Source: DATKPC01 sp035524275 (GTDB lineage Bacteria > Pseudomonadota > Gammaproteobacteria > Burkholderiales > Burkholderiaceae_F). Taken from it: a stretch of 63,750 bases of DNA. Position numbers and translations under genes: made by a program. Below are positions 16,067-30,848 of the stretch, piece after piece. Position 1 is the stretch's first letter, and each line of letters begins with the position of its first letter. The notes under the pieces are model-generated. The model saw nothing but the letters and a program-made list of their open reading frames with translations, was not told the DNA's origin and did not search any database. The stretch covers positions 1 to 63,750 of the forward strand of contig DATKPC010000105.1 of NCBI GenBank assembly GCA_035524275.1, read 5' to 3'.

Positions 16067-17461
16067 ATGTACGCCGCCACGATCGGGCTGCAGCGCTACG
16101 GGTTCGCGGACCTGAAGCAACTCCTCGCGCAGGCGTCGCCGCTGCGCAGCGGCGACGTGCTCGCGGGCGTCGCGGCACCCAGCGGCGAGGCCCGCGTCGC
16201 CGCGCAGATCGCGCTCGCCGACGTGCCGCTGGTGCGCCTCCTGCAGGAACCGGTCGTGCCGTACGAGGACGACGAGGTGACACGTCTCATCGTCGATGCG
16301 CACGATGCCGCCGCCTTTGCGCCCGTCGCGCACCTCACCGTCGGTGGCCTGCGCGACTACCTGCTGTCGGAGGGCGCCACGGCGGAGAGCCTCGCGGCGC
16401 TTGCGCCGGGACTGACGCCGGAAATGGTCGCCGCGGTCGCGAAGCTCTGCCGGCTGCAGGATCTCGTCGTCGTCGCGCGCAAGTGCAGCGTCGTGACGCG
16501 ATTCCGCTCGACGATCGGGCTGCCGGGGCGCCTTTCGACGCGACTGCAGCCGAACCACCCGGGCGACGACCCGCGCGGCATCGCGGCAAGCATCCTGGAC
16601 GGCCTGCTCCTCGGTTCCGGCGATGCGACGATCGGCGTCAATCCGGCGGGCGACAGCCCGGAGCGCATCCGCGCGCTGCTGCATGTCCTGGACGAGATCC
16701 GCGAGCGCCTCGATATCCCGACGCAGAGCTGCGTGCTCGCGCACGTCACGACGACGCTCGACCTGATCCGGCTCGGCGCGCCGGTCGACCTCGTGTTCCA
16801 GTCGATCGCCGGCACCGAAGCGGCGAACCGCGCCTTCGGCATCGACCTCGCGCTTCTCGACGAGGCGCACGCCGCCGCGAGCGCGCTGCGGCGCGGGACG
16901 GTCGGCGACAACGTGATGTACTTCGAGACCGGCCAGGGCAGCGCGCTGTCGGCCAATGCGCACCACGGCGCGGACCAGCAGACGCTCGAGGCCCGGGCCT
17001 ATGCGGTCGCGAGGCGGTATCGTCCGCTGCTCGTCAACACGGTGGTCGGCTTCATCGGACCGGAATACCTCTACGACGGCAAGCAGATCATCCGCGCCGG
17101 TCTCGAGGATCACTTCTGCGGCAAGCTGCTCGGCCTGCCGATGGGCTGCGACGCCTGCTACACGAACCATGCGGAAGCCGACCAGGACGACATCGACGCG
17201 CTGCTCGCGCTGCTCGTCGCCGCCGGCGTCAACTACGTGATGGGCGTGCCGGGCGCCGACGACGTGATGCTCGGCTACCAGAGCACGTCGTTCCACGATG
17301 CGCTGGCGATGCGGCAGCTCTTCGGCTGCCGCGCCGCGCCCGAGTTCGATGCCTGGCTGCAGCGCGTCGGCGTGCTCGGTCCCGACGGCCGCCTGCGATC
17401 CGATCGGACGCCCCATGCGCTGCCGGCGCCGTGGCGCGACGTCCTGATCCGGGGCGAATGA
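16067..17461 (+). CDS. eutB: ethanolamine ammonia-lyase large subunit EutB
   Basis: 464 residues (E. coli EutB 453), aligned over its whole length with the catalytic alpha subunit of the adenosylcobalamin-dependent enzyme that turns ethanolamine into acetaldehyde and ammonia. Diagnostic stretches are LRSGDVLAGVAA, PVVPYEDDEVTR, TIGLPGRLSTRLQPN, VLAHVTTTLD, YFETGQGSALSANA, and VGFIGPEYLYDGKQI followed by GLPMGCDACYTNHAEADQ. The stop overlaps the eutC start as ATGA. No other eut gene (reactivase, transporter, shell proteins, aldehyde dehydrogenase) is present here. Confidence 0.95.
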   Translation: MYAATIGLQRYGFADLKQLLAQASPLRSGDVLAGVAAPSGEARVAAQIALADVPLVRLLQEPVVPYEDDEVTRLIVDAHDAAAFAPVAHLTVGGLRDYLLSEGATAESLAALAPGLTPEMVAAVAKLCRLQDLVVVARKCSVVTRFRSTIGLPGRLSTRLQPNHPGDDPRGIAASILDGLLLGSGDATIGVNPAGDSPERIRALLHVLDEIRERLDIPTQSCVLAHVTTTLDLIRLGAPVDLVFQSIAGTEAANRAFGIDLALLDEAHAAASALRRGTVGDNVMYFETGQGSALSANAHHGADQQTLEARAYAVARRYRPLLVNTVVGFIGPEYLYDGKQIIRAGLEDHFCGKLLGLPMGCDACYTNHAEADQDDIDALLALLVAAGVNYVMGVPGADDVMLGYQSTSFHDALAMRQLFGCRAAPEFDAWLQRVGVLGPDGRLRSDRTPHALPAPWRDVLIRGE

Positions 17462-18240
17462 TCGACGTCCCGATCGTGCCGGCCGCCGATGCGGCGTGGC
17501 AGGGCCTCCGGGCGCTGACGCCGGCGCGCATCGGCCTGCCGCGTAGCGGCGCAGCCCTGGCGACGACCGCCGTGCTGGACCTCAGGCTGGCGCACGCCCG
17601 GGCGCGTGACGCCGTACATGACGCACTCGACGGCGAAGCGATGGCGCGACAGCTGCAGGCGCTCGGACTCGAGACGCTGTGCATCCGCAGCCGGGCTGCG
17701 GACCGGCGGACGTACCTGATGCGTCCGGACGCGGGACGACAGCCTGACGCCGATGCGGCAGCACAACTCGCGCGCCATCGCGGCCGCTACGATCTCGCGA
17801 TCGTCGTGGCCGACGGCCTGTCGGCGCGCGCCGTGCACGCGCACGCGTCGGCGCTGGTGCGTGACGTGCTGCCGCCATTGCGCGACGCCGGCTGGCGCGT
17901 CGCGCCCGCGGTCGTCGTTCGCCACGGTCGCGTCGCGATCGGCGACGCGATCGCCGCGAGCCTCGGAGCCGACGCGGTGGCGGTCCTCGTCGGCGAGCGC
18001 CCCGGGCTGTCCGCCGCGGACAGCCTCGGCGTGTACCTGACATGGCGACCGGACGCGCGGACGACCGATGCTTCGCGCAACTGCATTTCGAACGTCCGGC
18101 CCGCCGGCCTTTCCTGCGCGGCGGCCGCGCTGAAGCTCGTGCACCTGCTGCGCGCAATGCGCGCCCGCGGCATGTCCGGCGTCGCGCTGAAGGACGAATC
18201 CGAAGCGGCCCGGCCGCTGCCGGACGAAGAGCGGGCGTGA
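17458..18240 (+). CDS. eutC: ethanolamine ammonia-lyase small subunit EutC
   Basis: 260 residues; the beta subunit that, with EutB, holds the B12 cofactor. It shows the EutC blocks TPARIGLPRSGAAL, DLRLAHARARDAVHDAL, VIVADGLSARAVH-like YDLAIVVADGLSA, VVRHGRVAIGDAI, GERPGLSAADSLGVYLTW and the C-terminal SNVRPAGLS. ATG 17458 overlaps the eutB stop, with GGGGCG just before. It ends 25 bases before recC. Confidence 0.94.
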   Translation: MIDVPIVPAADAAWQGLRALTPARIGLPRSGAALATTAVLDLRLAHARARDAVHDALDGEAMARQLQALGLETLCIRSRAADRRTYLMRPDAGRQPDADAAAQLARHRGRYDLAIVVADGLSARAVHAHASALVRDVLPPLRDAGWRVAPAVVVRHGRVAIGDAIAASLGADAVAVLVGERPGLSAADSLGVYLTWRPDARTTDASRNCISNVRPAGLSCAAAALKLVHLLRAMRARGMSGVALKDESEAARPLPDEERA

Positions 18241-18265
18241 CGGCGCGCCGCGCGCGGCCTTCCTG

Positions 18266-21200
18266 ATGCTGCGCATCGTCGCCGCCCATCGCGTCGAGAC
18301 GCTCGTCGAGCGCCTGCTGCAGGCGCTCGACGAGCCGCCGGCTTCGCCGTTCGATGCCGAGCACGTCATCGTGCCGAGCGCCGCGATGCGCCGCTACCTG
18401 GCACTGCGGATCGCCGGGCACCGCGGCATCTGCGCCAACGTCCGCTTCTCGTACCTCGCCCACTGGCTTTGGGAGCGGATTCGCGCCTTCGTCCCGGCGG
18501 TGCCCGAGGAGTCGCCGTTCGCCGCGGAAGTGATCGTCTGGCGGATCCTGCCGCTGCTGCAGGACCGCGCGTTCGTCGCCCCGCACCCGCGGCTCGCAGG
18601 CTATGTCGGCGACGCCGACCCGCAGATGCTGCACGAACTGTCCTGCCGCATCGCGCAGCTCTTCGAGCAGTACGTCACGTACCGCCCGGAGTGGCTCGCG
18701 GCCTGGGCGGCGGGCCGGTCCGCCGGGCTGCCGGTCGACGGCGCCGACACCGCGGTGCTTGAGGACGAGGCCTGGCAGGCCGCGCTGTGGCGGCGGCTGC
18801 GCGACGGGCTCGGACGCCGGGTCGGCGACCCGATCGCGGAGTTCTTCCACGCCGTCGAGACGGACGCGCCGGGGGAGCCGGCCGGCACGCGGCTGCCGCG
18901 CCGCGCGCAGGTCTTCTGCCTGCCGTCGATGCCGCCGCTGTACATCCGGATGCTGCATCGACTGGGCCGCTGGATGGACCTCGATCTTCTCGTCCTCAAC
19001 CCCTGCCGCGAGTACTGGTTCGAGATCGTCGATCGGCGGACCTTGAGCTGGCTACGCGTGCGCGATGCCGCCTCGCACCACGAGGTGGGCAATCGCCTGC
19101 TCGCGGCGTGCGGCAAGCAGACGCAGGCGCACCTCGACCTGCTCCTCACCGAGATCGCGGATGCCGTGATCGACGACGCGGGGTTCGACGCCAGCGGCTC
19201 GGCGACGCTGCTCGGACGCGTCCAGGATGCGATCCTGGAGCTGCGCGAGATCGATCCGCGTTCCGTCGGCACCGCGGCCGACGGCGTCCTCGACCGCAGC
19301 ATCGAGGTGCATTCCTGCCATTCGCTGGCGCGCGAGGTCGAGGTGCTGCACGATCAGCTGCTGGCGATCTTCGCTGCCGCCGATCGGCCGCGCGCCGACG
19401 AGGTCCTCGTCGTGACGCCGGACCTGGAGCGCGCGGCGCCGCTCGTCGACGCCGTCTTCGGCAACGCGCCGCGCGAGCGCTTCATTCCGTATGCGATCAG
19501 CGGGCGCGCCCGCAGCGCGGCGAACGCGCCGTCGCGCGTCCTGCTCGCGCTGCTGCGGCTGGCGCGATCGCGCTTCACGGCCAATGAGGTCTTCGACCTG
19601 CTGCAGCAGCCCGCGGTCGCGCGCCGGTTCGACCTCGACGGCGACGCGCTCGCGGCGATCCACCGCTGGATCCGGAAGGCCTCGATCCACTGGGGACTGG
19701 ACCCGGCGCAGCGCGAAGAGCTCGACCTCGCGGCGGCGGGGCGCGTCGATTTCGCCACCGGCATCGACCGGCTCCTGCTCGGGTATGCGCTTGCCGATTC
19801 CGTCACGGAGCCGTGGGGGGAACGATGGCCTGCGGGCGGTGCCGAGGGCTCCGAGGCCCTCGCGCTCGGGGCTTTCGCGCGCTTCGTCGACGAACTCGCC
19901 CGCGCGCGCGAACGGCTCGCGCAGCCGCTCGCGGCGCGCGCCTGGATCGCGCAGCTCGTCGGCCTGCTCGACGCATTCGTGGCGCCGCACGGCGACGACG
20001 GCGTCGACGAGCTGCGCGAGACGCGCGCGGCGATCGGCGAACTCGAACGCCACCTGGCGCGCGCCGGCTTCGACGGCGAGCTGACGCTCGACGTCGTGCG
20101 TGCCGCGCTGCAGTCGCTGCTCGACGATCCGGGCCGCGGCGGCATGCCGACCGGGGTCGTCACGTTCACGTCGATGGCGAGCCTGCGCAACCTCCCGTAC
20201 GCGGTCGTCTGCGTGATCGGACTGGACGACGGCGCGTTCCCGGCCCCGGGCCGGTCGGCCGAGTTCGATCTGATCGCGGCCTGCCCGCGGCGCGGCGATC
20301 GCCAGCGTCGAACCGACGAGCGCAACCTGTTCCTCGACCTGCTGCTGGCCGCGCGCCAACGGTTCCATGTCAGCTACAGCGGCCGCAGCGCGCGCGACAA
20401 CGCGCCGCTGCCGCCGTCCGTGCTGGTGTCCGAACTGCTGGAGTTCGTCGGCGTGGCGCTGGCGCCGGGCATCGACGGCGCCGGTTCGAATCCGCGCGAT
20501 GCCGCGCGCCGGCAACTCGTCGTGGAGCATCCGCTCCAGGCCTTCTCGCCGTCGGCTTTCAGCGACGAGACGGACCCGCGCCGGCGCAGCTACAACGCGG
20601 AGTACTGCGCGGCGATCGGCAACGGGCTCGCGCGCCGCCTGACGATACCTCTCGGGGCGAACGCCGAGGCGCCGGGACCGAGCGGCACCGAGGAGGCCGA
20701 CGCGGAAACGGAGGACCAGGAGCGCGCGTCGCTGCAGGCGCCATGGCAGCGGCCACCGTTCTTCGAGGCGGCACTCGCCGATCCGGGGGCGCACTGGCGC
20801 GACGTCGACCTCGGCGACCTCGCACGCTTCTTCCGCAATCCGTGCCGCTACCTGTTGCGCGAGCGGCTCGGCATCGATCTCGGGCGCGACGCGGAACCCC
20901 TCTCGGACGACGAGCCCTTCCTGCCGCGGCGCGCCGGGAGGGCGGCGATGGCCGAACGCCTGTTGCCACACCTCCTCGACGGCTGCGACGACGCGCGCCT
21001 CGCGGCGCTGGCCCGCTGCCGCGACGAATATCCCGCCGGCCCGCTCGGGGAGCTCGCGCGAACGCGCGAGCTCCGATTGCTGCGCCGATTCGCGGCATCG
21101 CTGGCGCGGTTGCAGGAGCCGGCGTGCCGGCCGCCGTGGCACGGCGAGGTGACCCTCGACCTCGATGGCGAGGCGTGGCGGCTGGCGGCATCCTTCGCGG

Positions 21201-21708
21201 ACCTCCGGGCCGGCGGGCTCGTGCGGCACCGCTACGACGACGTCCGGCCCGCCGACTACCTCGAAGGATGGATCGCGCACCTGTTCCTCTGTGTCACGCG
21301 GCCCGACGGCGTCGAGCCGGTCACGCGATGGCTGGCGCGGGACGGTGGCTATCGGCTCGGGGAGGTCGGCGACGCGCGCGCGCGGCTCGAGGGGTTGGTC
21401 CGGCTGTACCGCGCCGGGCTCGCGCGGCCGCTGCATTTCTTCCCGAAGGCGGCGTGGCACTACGTCGCGGGCGGACGCAGCGTCCCGCAGGCCCGCAGGG
21501 CCTGGGAGGCGTCCCCGCACCAACCGCATGCGGAATCCGCCGATCCGTCGGTGCGCCTCGCGCTGCGGGGCGTGATCGACCCCCTCGACCGCGAATTCGA
21601 GGAACTCGCCGAAATCGTCTTCGGCCCGCTCGCGGCGGCACTGCAGGACCTCGATCCGGAGCATGGCGCACGCGAAGACGGATTGCGCATGAACGGGGGA
21701 GCCGCGTC

Positions 21709-21712
<4 letters not shown>
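18266..21712 (+). CDS. recC: exodeoxyribonuclease V subunit RecC
   Basis: 1148 residues (E. coli RecC 1122). RecC joins RecB and RecD, splits the duplex and scans for the Chi recombination signal. It has inactivated SF1 helicase domains followed by an inactivated nuclease-like domain. The N-terminus (VIVPSAAMRRYLALRIA, GICANVRFSYLAHWLW) and the middle block VTFTSMASLRNLPYAVVCVIGLDDGAFP are typical. Start ATG 18266. The stop overlaps the recB GTG start. The order recC-recB-recD is common outside enterobacteria, where ptrA often intervenes. Confidence 0.94.
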
Positions 21713-25373
<3,661 letters not shown>

Positions 25374-25377
<4 letters not shown>

Positions 25378-27266
25378 ACCAACCCGGCCGCGACGAACCG
25401 GACGTGGCGGCGGACACGAAGCCGGAGCAGCTCGCGCGCGCGTTCGCGCGGCGCGCGCGCGACTGGGCAGCCGCGCGCACCGGCGATTCGCGGACGCTGC
25501 GATCGGTCGAGGCGGCCGCCTTCGCCGTCAGCGCGGCGACGTCGGCGGGCCACGTGTGCGTCCCGCTGCCGGACATCGCGCCGCGGGTCGCATCCGACAT
25601 GGACGCGGTCGAACTCCGGTCTCGGCTGCTGGCCTCCGGCGTCGCCGGAGCGTCCGACGGCTCCGCCGTCTTCCCGCTCATCGTCGATGCCGCGGACCGG
25701 CTGTATCTCCATCGCTACTTCGACTACGAATGCCGCCTCGCGACCCGGATCGCGACGGCGCAGCGCGGCGCCGCGACGAACGCCGTTTCGCCGGCGGCCA
25801 TCGACGAGCTGCGACGGCGATTTCCCGTGTCCGACGCGGACGAACCCGATCGGCAGCGGCTTGCCGTCGCGATCGCGCTGGCCGGTCCCCTCGCCGTCGT
25901 GAGCGGCGGACCCGGCACCGGAAAGACGAGCACCGTCGTGAGCCTGGTCGCCTGCCTGCTGGCGCAGGACCCGGCCTGCCGTATCGCGCTCGCGGCGCCG
26001 ACGGGGAAGGCGGCCGCACGGCTGCTGGAGTCGGTCGGCGCCGCGGCCGCGTCGCTGCCGGAGGCCATCCGCGAGCGTGTCCCGCGCGAGGCCTACACGG
26101 TCCACCGCCTCCTCGGCGCCGGATCCGGCGCGAGGCCGTACCGTCACGACCGCGATCATCCGCTCGCCATCGATGCGCTGATCGTCGACGAGGCGTCGAT
26201 GCTCGACCTGGCGCTCGCGGCGCGGCTCCTCGAGGCCGTGCCGGCGGCTGCGCGGGTCGTGCTGCTCGGCGACCGCGACCAGCTCGCGGCCGTCGAAGCC
26301 GGCGCCGTCTTCGCGCAGCTGTGCAGCCGATCGACGCTCAGCGCCGCCGCGGGTCGACGCCTCGCGGAGATCGGCGGATTCGATCCCGGCGCGCTGCGCG
26401 CGCTGTACGCCGGCGACGGCGGACTGCGCGATGCGGTCGTGCTGCTGACGCGCAATTTCCGCTTCCGCGCCGGAAGCGGCATCGGCGGCCTGGCTGCGGC
26501 GATCCGCGACGGCGACGCGGCGGCCGTGATCGAGGCGCTCCGCGGCGACGCCGACGGGTTGCGCTGGCTGGACGACGGAGCGGTCGAGCCGGCGCCAGCG
26601 TCGCGCGAAGCCTGCGTCCAGGGCTATCGCGCCTACATCGCCGCGATCGCGCGCGATCCGCGCGACGTCGCGGCGATTCATCGCGCATTCGCCGGCTTTC
26701 GCGTGCTTTGCGCGGTCCGCGACGGGCCGCGGGGCGTCGGCGCGATCAACGACCTGCTGAGCCGCCGCGCGCGCGCCGCGCTGGACGCACCCCTCGCCGC
26801 AGGCGACGAGGCGTGGTTCGCCGGCAGGCCGGTCGTCCTGCGGCGAAACGACCATGCGCTGCGCCTCTACAACGGCGACGTCGGTATCGCATTGCCCGCG
26901 GCCGACGGCGGCTTCGAGGTTCATTTTCCGCTGGCCGAAGGCGGATGCCGGTCGGTGTCGCCGTCGCGGCTGCCGGACCACGAAACCGCGTTCGCGATGA
27001 CGGTGCACCAGGCGCAGGGTTCGGAGTTCGACGACGCGCTGTTCCTGCTGCCGGCGGCGGCCTCCGGCGTCGTCACGCGCGAACTCGTCTACACCGCGGC
27101 GACGCGTGCCCGGCGTTCGCTGACGATCGTCGGGGATTCGCAGTTGCTGCAGCACGCGGTCCGCACCCGCGGCGAGCGTGCCAGCGGACTGCTCGACCGC
27201 CTCCGCGAGATCGCGTCGCGCGGCGCGCGCGATCCTGCGTTATCGTCAGCGGCGCGCGAATCTTGA
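25374..27266 (+). CDS. recD: exodeoxyribonuclease V subunit RecD
   Basis: 630 residues (E. coli 608). The 5-prime to 3-prime SF1B helicase of RecBCD. Motifs: Walker A SGGPGTGKTST at about 176-186, LIVDEASMLDL, LLGDRDQLAAVEAGAVF and the motif V/VI region FAMTVHQAQGSEFDDALF. ATG 25374 overlaps the recB stop (ATGA), so recC, recB and recD are translationally chained, which helps keep subunit ratios equal. A 131-base gap follows; I see no clear terminator in it. Confidence 0.95.
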
Positions 27267-27397
27267 GGCCGCGCCCGCCGATCGACGTCACAAAAAGCGG
27301 GGGCGCGGGAGGCTCCGGGCGTCGTACGGGACGCGCCGGCCCGTTGCATCCTATGCCGACTGCAGGCTCGAGCCGTCGATGCGCCGGGTGACGTGAC

Positions 27398-28069
27398 GTG
27401 GACGAATCATTGATCTATTCGAAGACGCCCAAGGGCGTGGCCGAGGTGCGCAATCGCAGCGGGCGCCTGCCGCCGCTGATGCGGCGCATCCTCATCATGA
27501 TCAACGGCCGCACCGAACTGGCGGAACTCGCTCCGGCGGCGCCGGCGGGCCAGCTCGACGCGATCGTCGCGGCGCTGGAAGACGACGGCCTCATCGAGGT
27601 GACCGAGATCGTGACGACGGCGCTGCCGTACACCACCGGTCTCGCGACCGTCCGCAGCCTCGACTTCGACATCGACGTCGAAGATCGAAGCGTCGCGTCG
27701 CGGCGCACCGAACCGATGTTCAACCTGCCGCTGGCATTGCAGCCCGCGCCCGCCGTGCCCAGGCGAGCCGGCGCCGGCGCGGCGGCGCCCCCGGCGGCCG
27801 CCTCCGCGGTGGCATCCGTCGCCGCGCCCGGCACCGCTTTGCCCGCTGACTTCGAGGAGCGCAAGGCGCGCGCGGTGCGCGAGCTCTTCAACCTGCTCGG
27901 ACCCTACGGCGAGGCCGCCGCGGCCACGATCCGGTCGAGCAACTCGCCGACCGAACTGCACGCGGCCATCCGGCACGCGGGGACGCGGATCACGATATTC
28001 CGCGGCGGCGCGGCCGGCAGCGACTTCGTCCGCGCCCACGGCGTCACGGAGCGCCGGCCGGAGTCCTGA
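27398..28069 (+). CDS. hypothetical protein, 223 residues, two putative domains joined by an Ala/Pro linker
   Basis: I cannot name the family. The start is GTG 27398. Residues 1-75 look like a small helical or winged-helix domain (YSKTPKGVAEVRNRSGRL, then LIMINGRTELAEL and ALEDDGLIEV), reminiscent of response-associated domains in betaproteobacteria. Residues about 105-148 are a low-complexity Ala/Pro/Val linker. Residues 150-215 form a second, mixed region (RELFNLLGPYGEAAAATIR). There is no signal peptide. It stands between recD and a lipoprotein gene in the same direction. Confidence 0.65.
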   Translation: MDESLIYSKTPKGVAEVRNRSGRLPPLMRRILIMINGRTELAELAPAAPAGQLDAIVAALEDDGLIEVTEIVTTALPYTTGLATVRSLDFDIDVEDRSVASRRTEPMFNLPLALQPAPAVPRRAGAGAAAPPAAASAVASVAAPGTALPADFEERKARAVRELFNLLGPYGEAAAATIRSSNSPTELHAAIRHAGTRITIFRGGAAGSDFVRAHGVTERRPES

Positions 28070-28129
28070 GCACAACGGCATTTGACGCCAGGCAACGCCA
28101 GGCGGTGGCCGGCCGCTATCCTGCGCCGG

Positions 28130-28756
28130 ATGAGACGGGGCAGGCGGCTCATTCGGGGAGGCGGGCGGCACGACGGGCAGCACGGACCTCGGGCGCTCCT
28201 TGCGCTGGCGCTCGCGGTCTCCATCGTCCTGGCCGGGTGCAAGTCGCTGCTGCCGACGTCGACGTCGACGACGCCGCTGCCGTGGAAGAGCTACGCCGAG
28301 GCGGTCGGCGCCTTCGACCGGATCAAGCCCTACGAGACGACGCGCGGCGACCTGGCGCGGTTGCGGATCGATCCGGGCCAGAACCCGTCGATCACGATCC
28401 TCACGTACGCGGACCTGCTGCAGCGCATCCCCGCCGTTTCGGCCGTCCGCGCCGAGGTCCTCGAGCGCGGCCTGCGGGATTGCCTCGACGCCGGGAGGCG
28501 CTGCACGGGCTATTCCGTCGCGATCCGCCAGGTCGATACGCGCCGCGTCGGAAGCTTCTGGCTCGACATCCTGGATTTCCGCCGCGATGCGGTCACCACC
28601 GGGTGGAGCATCAACGCGCTCGTCATTTTCGTCGACGACCTCGTCGTCTATTCGGTGGCGGCGGGGCAGCCGAACATCGACGAGGAGGAGATCACCCGCA
28701 ACCCGCTGGGCCCGCTGCAGGGCCTCGGCGAGACGCTGCGGCCGAAGGTGCCGTAG
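28130..28756 (+). CDS. putative lipoprotein, unknown function
   Basis: 208 residues from ATG 28130; a TTG at 28082 would extend it but would push the signal far from the N-terminus. A basic start is followed by a hydrophobic stretch and a lipobox LAGC, so lipid anchoring is likely. A long arginine-rich n-region precedes the signal core, which may mean the true start lies a little later. The mature part (WKSYAEAVGAFDRIKPYETTR and later GYSVAIRQVDTRRVGSFWLD) resembles uncharacterised proteobacterial lipoproteins. No function is assigned. Confidence 0.65.
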   Translation: MRRGRRLIRGGGRHDGQHGPRALLALALAVSIVLAGCKSLLPTSTSTTPLPWKSYAEAVGAFDRIKPYETTRGDLARLRIDPGQNPSITILTYADLLQRIPAVSAVRAEVLERGLRDCLDAGRRCTGYSVAIRQVDTRRVGSFWLDILDFRRDAVTTGWSINALVIFVDDLVVYSVAAGQPNIDEEEITRNPLGPLQGLGETLRPKVP

Positions 28757-28842
28757 GAGGGCGGCACGGCGCTCGGCCGGCGGCTCCGGCAGCCAGGCCC
28801 TACACTCCGCCGATCCGGAACCCCAGCCTGCGGGCGACAGCG

Positions 28843-30825
28843 ATGGCCATCCTGCAATTGAACGACGAGCAGGTCCGTACCTGGACGCGCGCGCAAAAGG
28901 ACGCGTGGTGGTTCGAGAACGTCTACCGCGGCACGGTGCCGCAGTTGACGCTGCGTTCGGCGCTGACCGGATTCCTGCTCGGCGGACTGCTGGCCGCCAC
29001 CGCGCTTTACATCGGCGGCAAGACGGGCGTCACGATCGGCGTCGGCCTGTCGTCGGTGATCCTGTCGTTCGCGCTCTACCGCCTGCTGCACGGCGCCGGC
29101 CTGGGCCGCGACTTCACGATCCTGGAGAACAACTGCACGCAGTCGATCGCGACGGCGGCCGGCTACATGACGTCGCCGCTGATCTCCAGCCTCGCGGCCT
29201 ACATGCTCGTCACCGGGAGGATCGTCCCGTGGTGGCAGATGGCGGCCTGGCTCGTCGTCGTCGCCGTGATCGGCGTGCTTGTCGCGTTCCCTCTGAAGCG
29301 CCGCTTCATCAACGACGAGCAGCTGCCGTTTCCGGAAGGCCGCGCGAGCGGCGTCGTCCTCGACGCGTTGTATACCGGGTCGGCGCAGGCGGGCATGTTC
29401 AAGGCGCGGTTGCTGGCCGTCACCGCGGCGCTCGCCGGCGCCTACCAGTTCCTCGTGAGCGACGGCTGGATGCGGCTGCTGCAGTTCCCGATCCTGCGCC
29501 TCGATCGCTGGGCCGGCGTGACGTCGCCCTGGACGCTGCACGAGCGGCTCGATACGTACTACTACGATGCCGCGGCGCGACTGGGCCTGTGGATTCCGAG
29601 GATCCGGGGCATCTCGCTGCAGCAGCTCGGGCTGCGCCTGACGCTCGACACGGCGATGCTCGGCGTCGGCGGCCTGATGGGCGTGCGCGTGGCGACGAGC
29701 TGCCTGCTGGGGGCATTCGTGAACTACGCCGTCCTGGCGCCGATCATGATCGCGCGCGGCGACATCGTGGCCCGCGTCGCCGGCGACGGCGCGGCGATCC
29801 CGATCTCGCGCGTCGAGATCGTCAACCAGTGGGCGCTGTGGTGGGGCGTCGCGATGATGGTCGTGGGCTCGCTCGTGAGCCTGCTCGGGCGGCCCGAAGT
29901 CGTCGCCAGCGCCTGGAGGGCATTGCGCGGCGGCGCGTCGCGCGGCGCCACCGACCCGCTGCGTTCGATCGAGCTTCCGTTGACCGTCTCGTTCGTCGGC
30001 ATCCCGGCGCTGAGCGTCGTCGGCGCCTGGGCGGCGCACGACTTCTTCGGCGTCCCCTGGTTCCTGGCGTTCGTCTCGCTGCCGCTCATCTTCGTTCTCA
30101 CGGTCATCTGCACGAACTCGATGGCCTTGACCTCCTGGACGCCGACCGGCGCGCTGTCGAAGATCACGCAGTTCACGATGGGCGCGATCGATCGCGCCAA
30201 CCCGGCCAGCAACCTGATCCCGGCGGGGATGACGGCGGAGATCGCGGCGAACGCCGCGAACCTGCTTTCCGACATCAAGCCGGGCTACATGCTGGGCGCC
30301 AAGCCGCGGCAGCAGGCGATCGGCCACGTCGTCGGCATCCTGTCCGGCGTGGTCTTCTGCGTGCCGCTGTTCTACCTGCTGTTCCTGCCGCCCGACGCCG
30401 CCGGCAGGCGCTCCACCGCGACGATCGTGTCGGACCAGTTCGCGATGCCGGGCGCGCTGCAGTGGAAGGGCGTCGCGGAACTGATCGCCAAGGGCGTCAG
30501 CCACCTGCCGACGAGCGCCGTCGCCGCGATGGCCGTCGCGGCGGCCGCCGCCGCCGTCATCGAGATCCTCGGCATCGTCACGCGCGGACGCTTTCCGCTC
30601 TCCGCCGTGTCGATCGGCCTCGGCGTCGTCCTGCCGCCGGAGTACACGTTCGCGATGTGGGTCGGCGCCGTCTTCCTCGGCGGGATGAGGCGGCGGCATG
30701 CGGCGCCCGGCGCGCCGGGCCACGAGACCTGGCACGAGGGCTACGAGCCGATCTGCGCCGGACTGATCACCGGCTCCGCGCTGGTCGGGATAGGCAACGC
30801 GATCATCAACGTGCTCGCCGCCTGA
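28843..30825 (+). CDS. OPT-family oligopeptide/metal-chelate transporter
   Basis: A 660-residue polytopic inner-membrane protein with about 14-16 hydrophobic segments. The OPT family moves oligopeptides, or in other branches siderophore-metal complexes, by proton coupling. Visible family stretches are GGLLAATALYIGGKTGVTIGVG-like first helices, NNCTQSIATAAGYMTSPL, FPEGRASGVVLDAL, SWTPTGALSKITQF and NAANLLSDIKPGYMLGAKPRQQ. Start ATG 28843. It converges with lhr, leaving 23 bases between the two stop codons. The substrate is unknown. Confidence 0.88.
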   Translation: MAILQLNDEQVRTWTRAQKDAWWFENVYRGTVPQLTLRSALTGFLLGGLLAATALYIGGKTGVTIGVGLSSVILSFALYRLLHGAGLGRDFTILENNCTQSIATAAGYMTSPLISSLAAYMLVTGRIVPWWQMAAWLVVVAVIGVLVAFPLKRRFINDEQLPFPEGRASGVVLDALYTGSAQAGMFKARLLAVTAALAGAYQFLVSDGWMRLLQFPILRLDRWAGVTSPWTLHERLDTYYYDAAARLGLWIPRIRGISLQQLGLRLTLDTAMLGVGGLMGVRVATSCLLGAFVNYAVLAPIMIARGDIVARVAGDGAAIPISRVEIVNQWALWWGVAMMVVGSLVSLLGRPEVVASAWRALRGGASRGATDPLRSIELPLTVSFVGIPALSVVGAWAAHDFFGVPWFLAFVSLPLIFVLTVICTNSMALTSWTPTGALSKITQFTMGAIDRANPASNLIPAGMTAEIAANAANLLSDIKPGYMLGAKPRQQAIGHVVGILSGVVFCVPLFYLLFLPPDAAGRRSTATIVSDQFAMPGALQWKGVAELIAKGVSHLPTSAVAAMAVAAAAAAVIEILGIVTRGRFPLSAVSIGLGVVLPPEYTFAMWVGAVFLGGMRRRHAAPGAPGHETWHEGYEPICAGLITGSALVGIGNAIINVLAA

Positions 30826-30848
30826 CGACGCCGACCGGCGCCGAACGT

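Noticed and set aside
27269..27308. CCGCGCCC and GGGCGCGG arms after recD considered as a terminator
   Set aside because: Only eight pairs with a 24-base loop and no T-tract; not enough to call.
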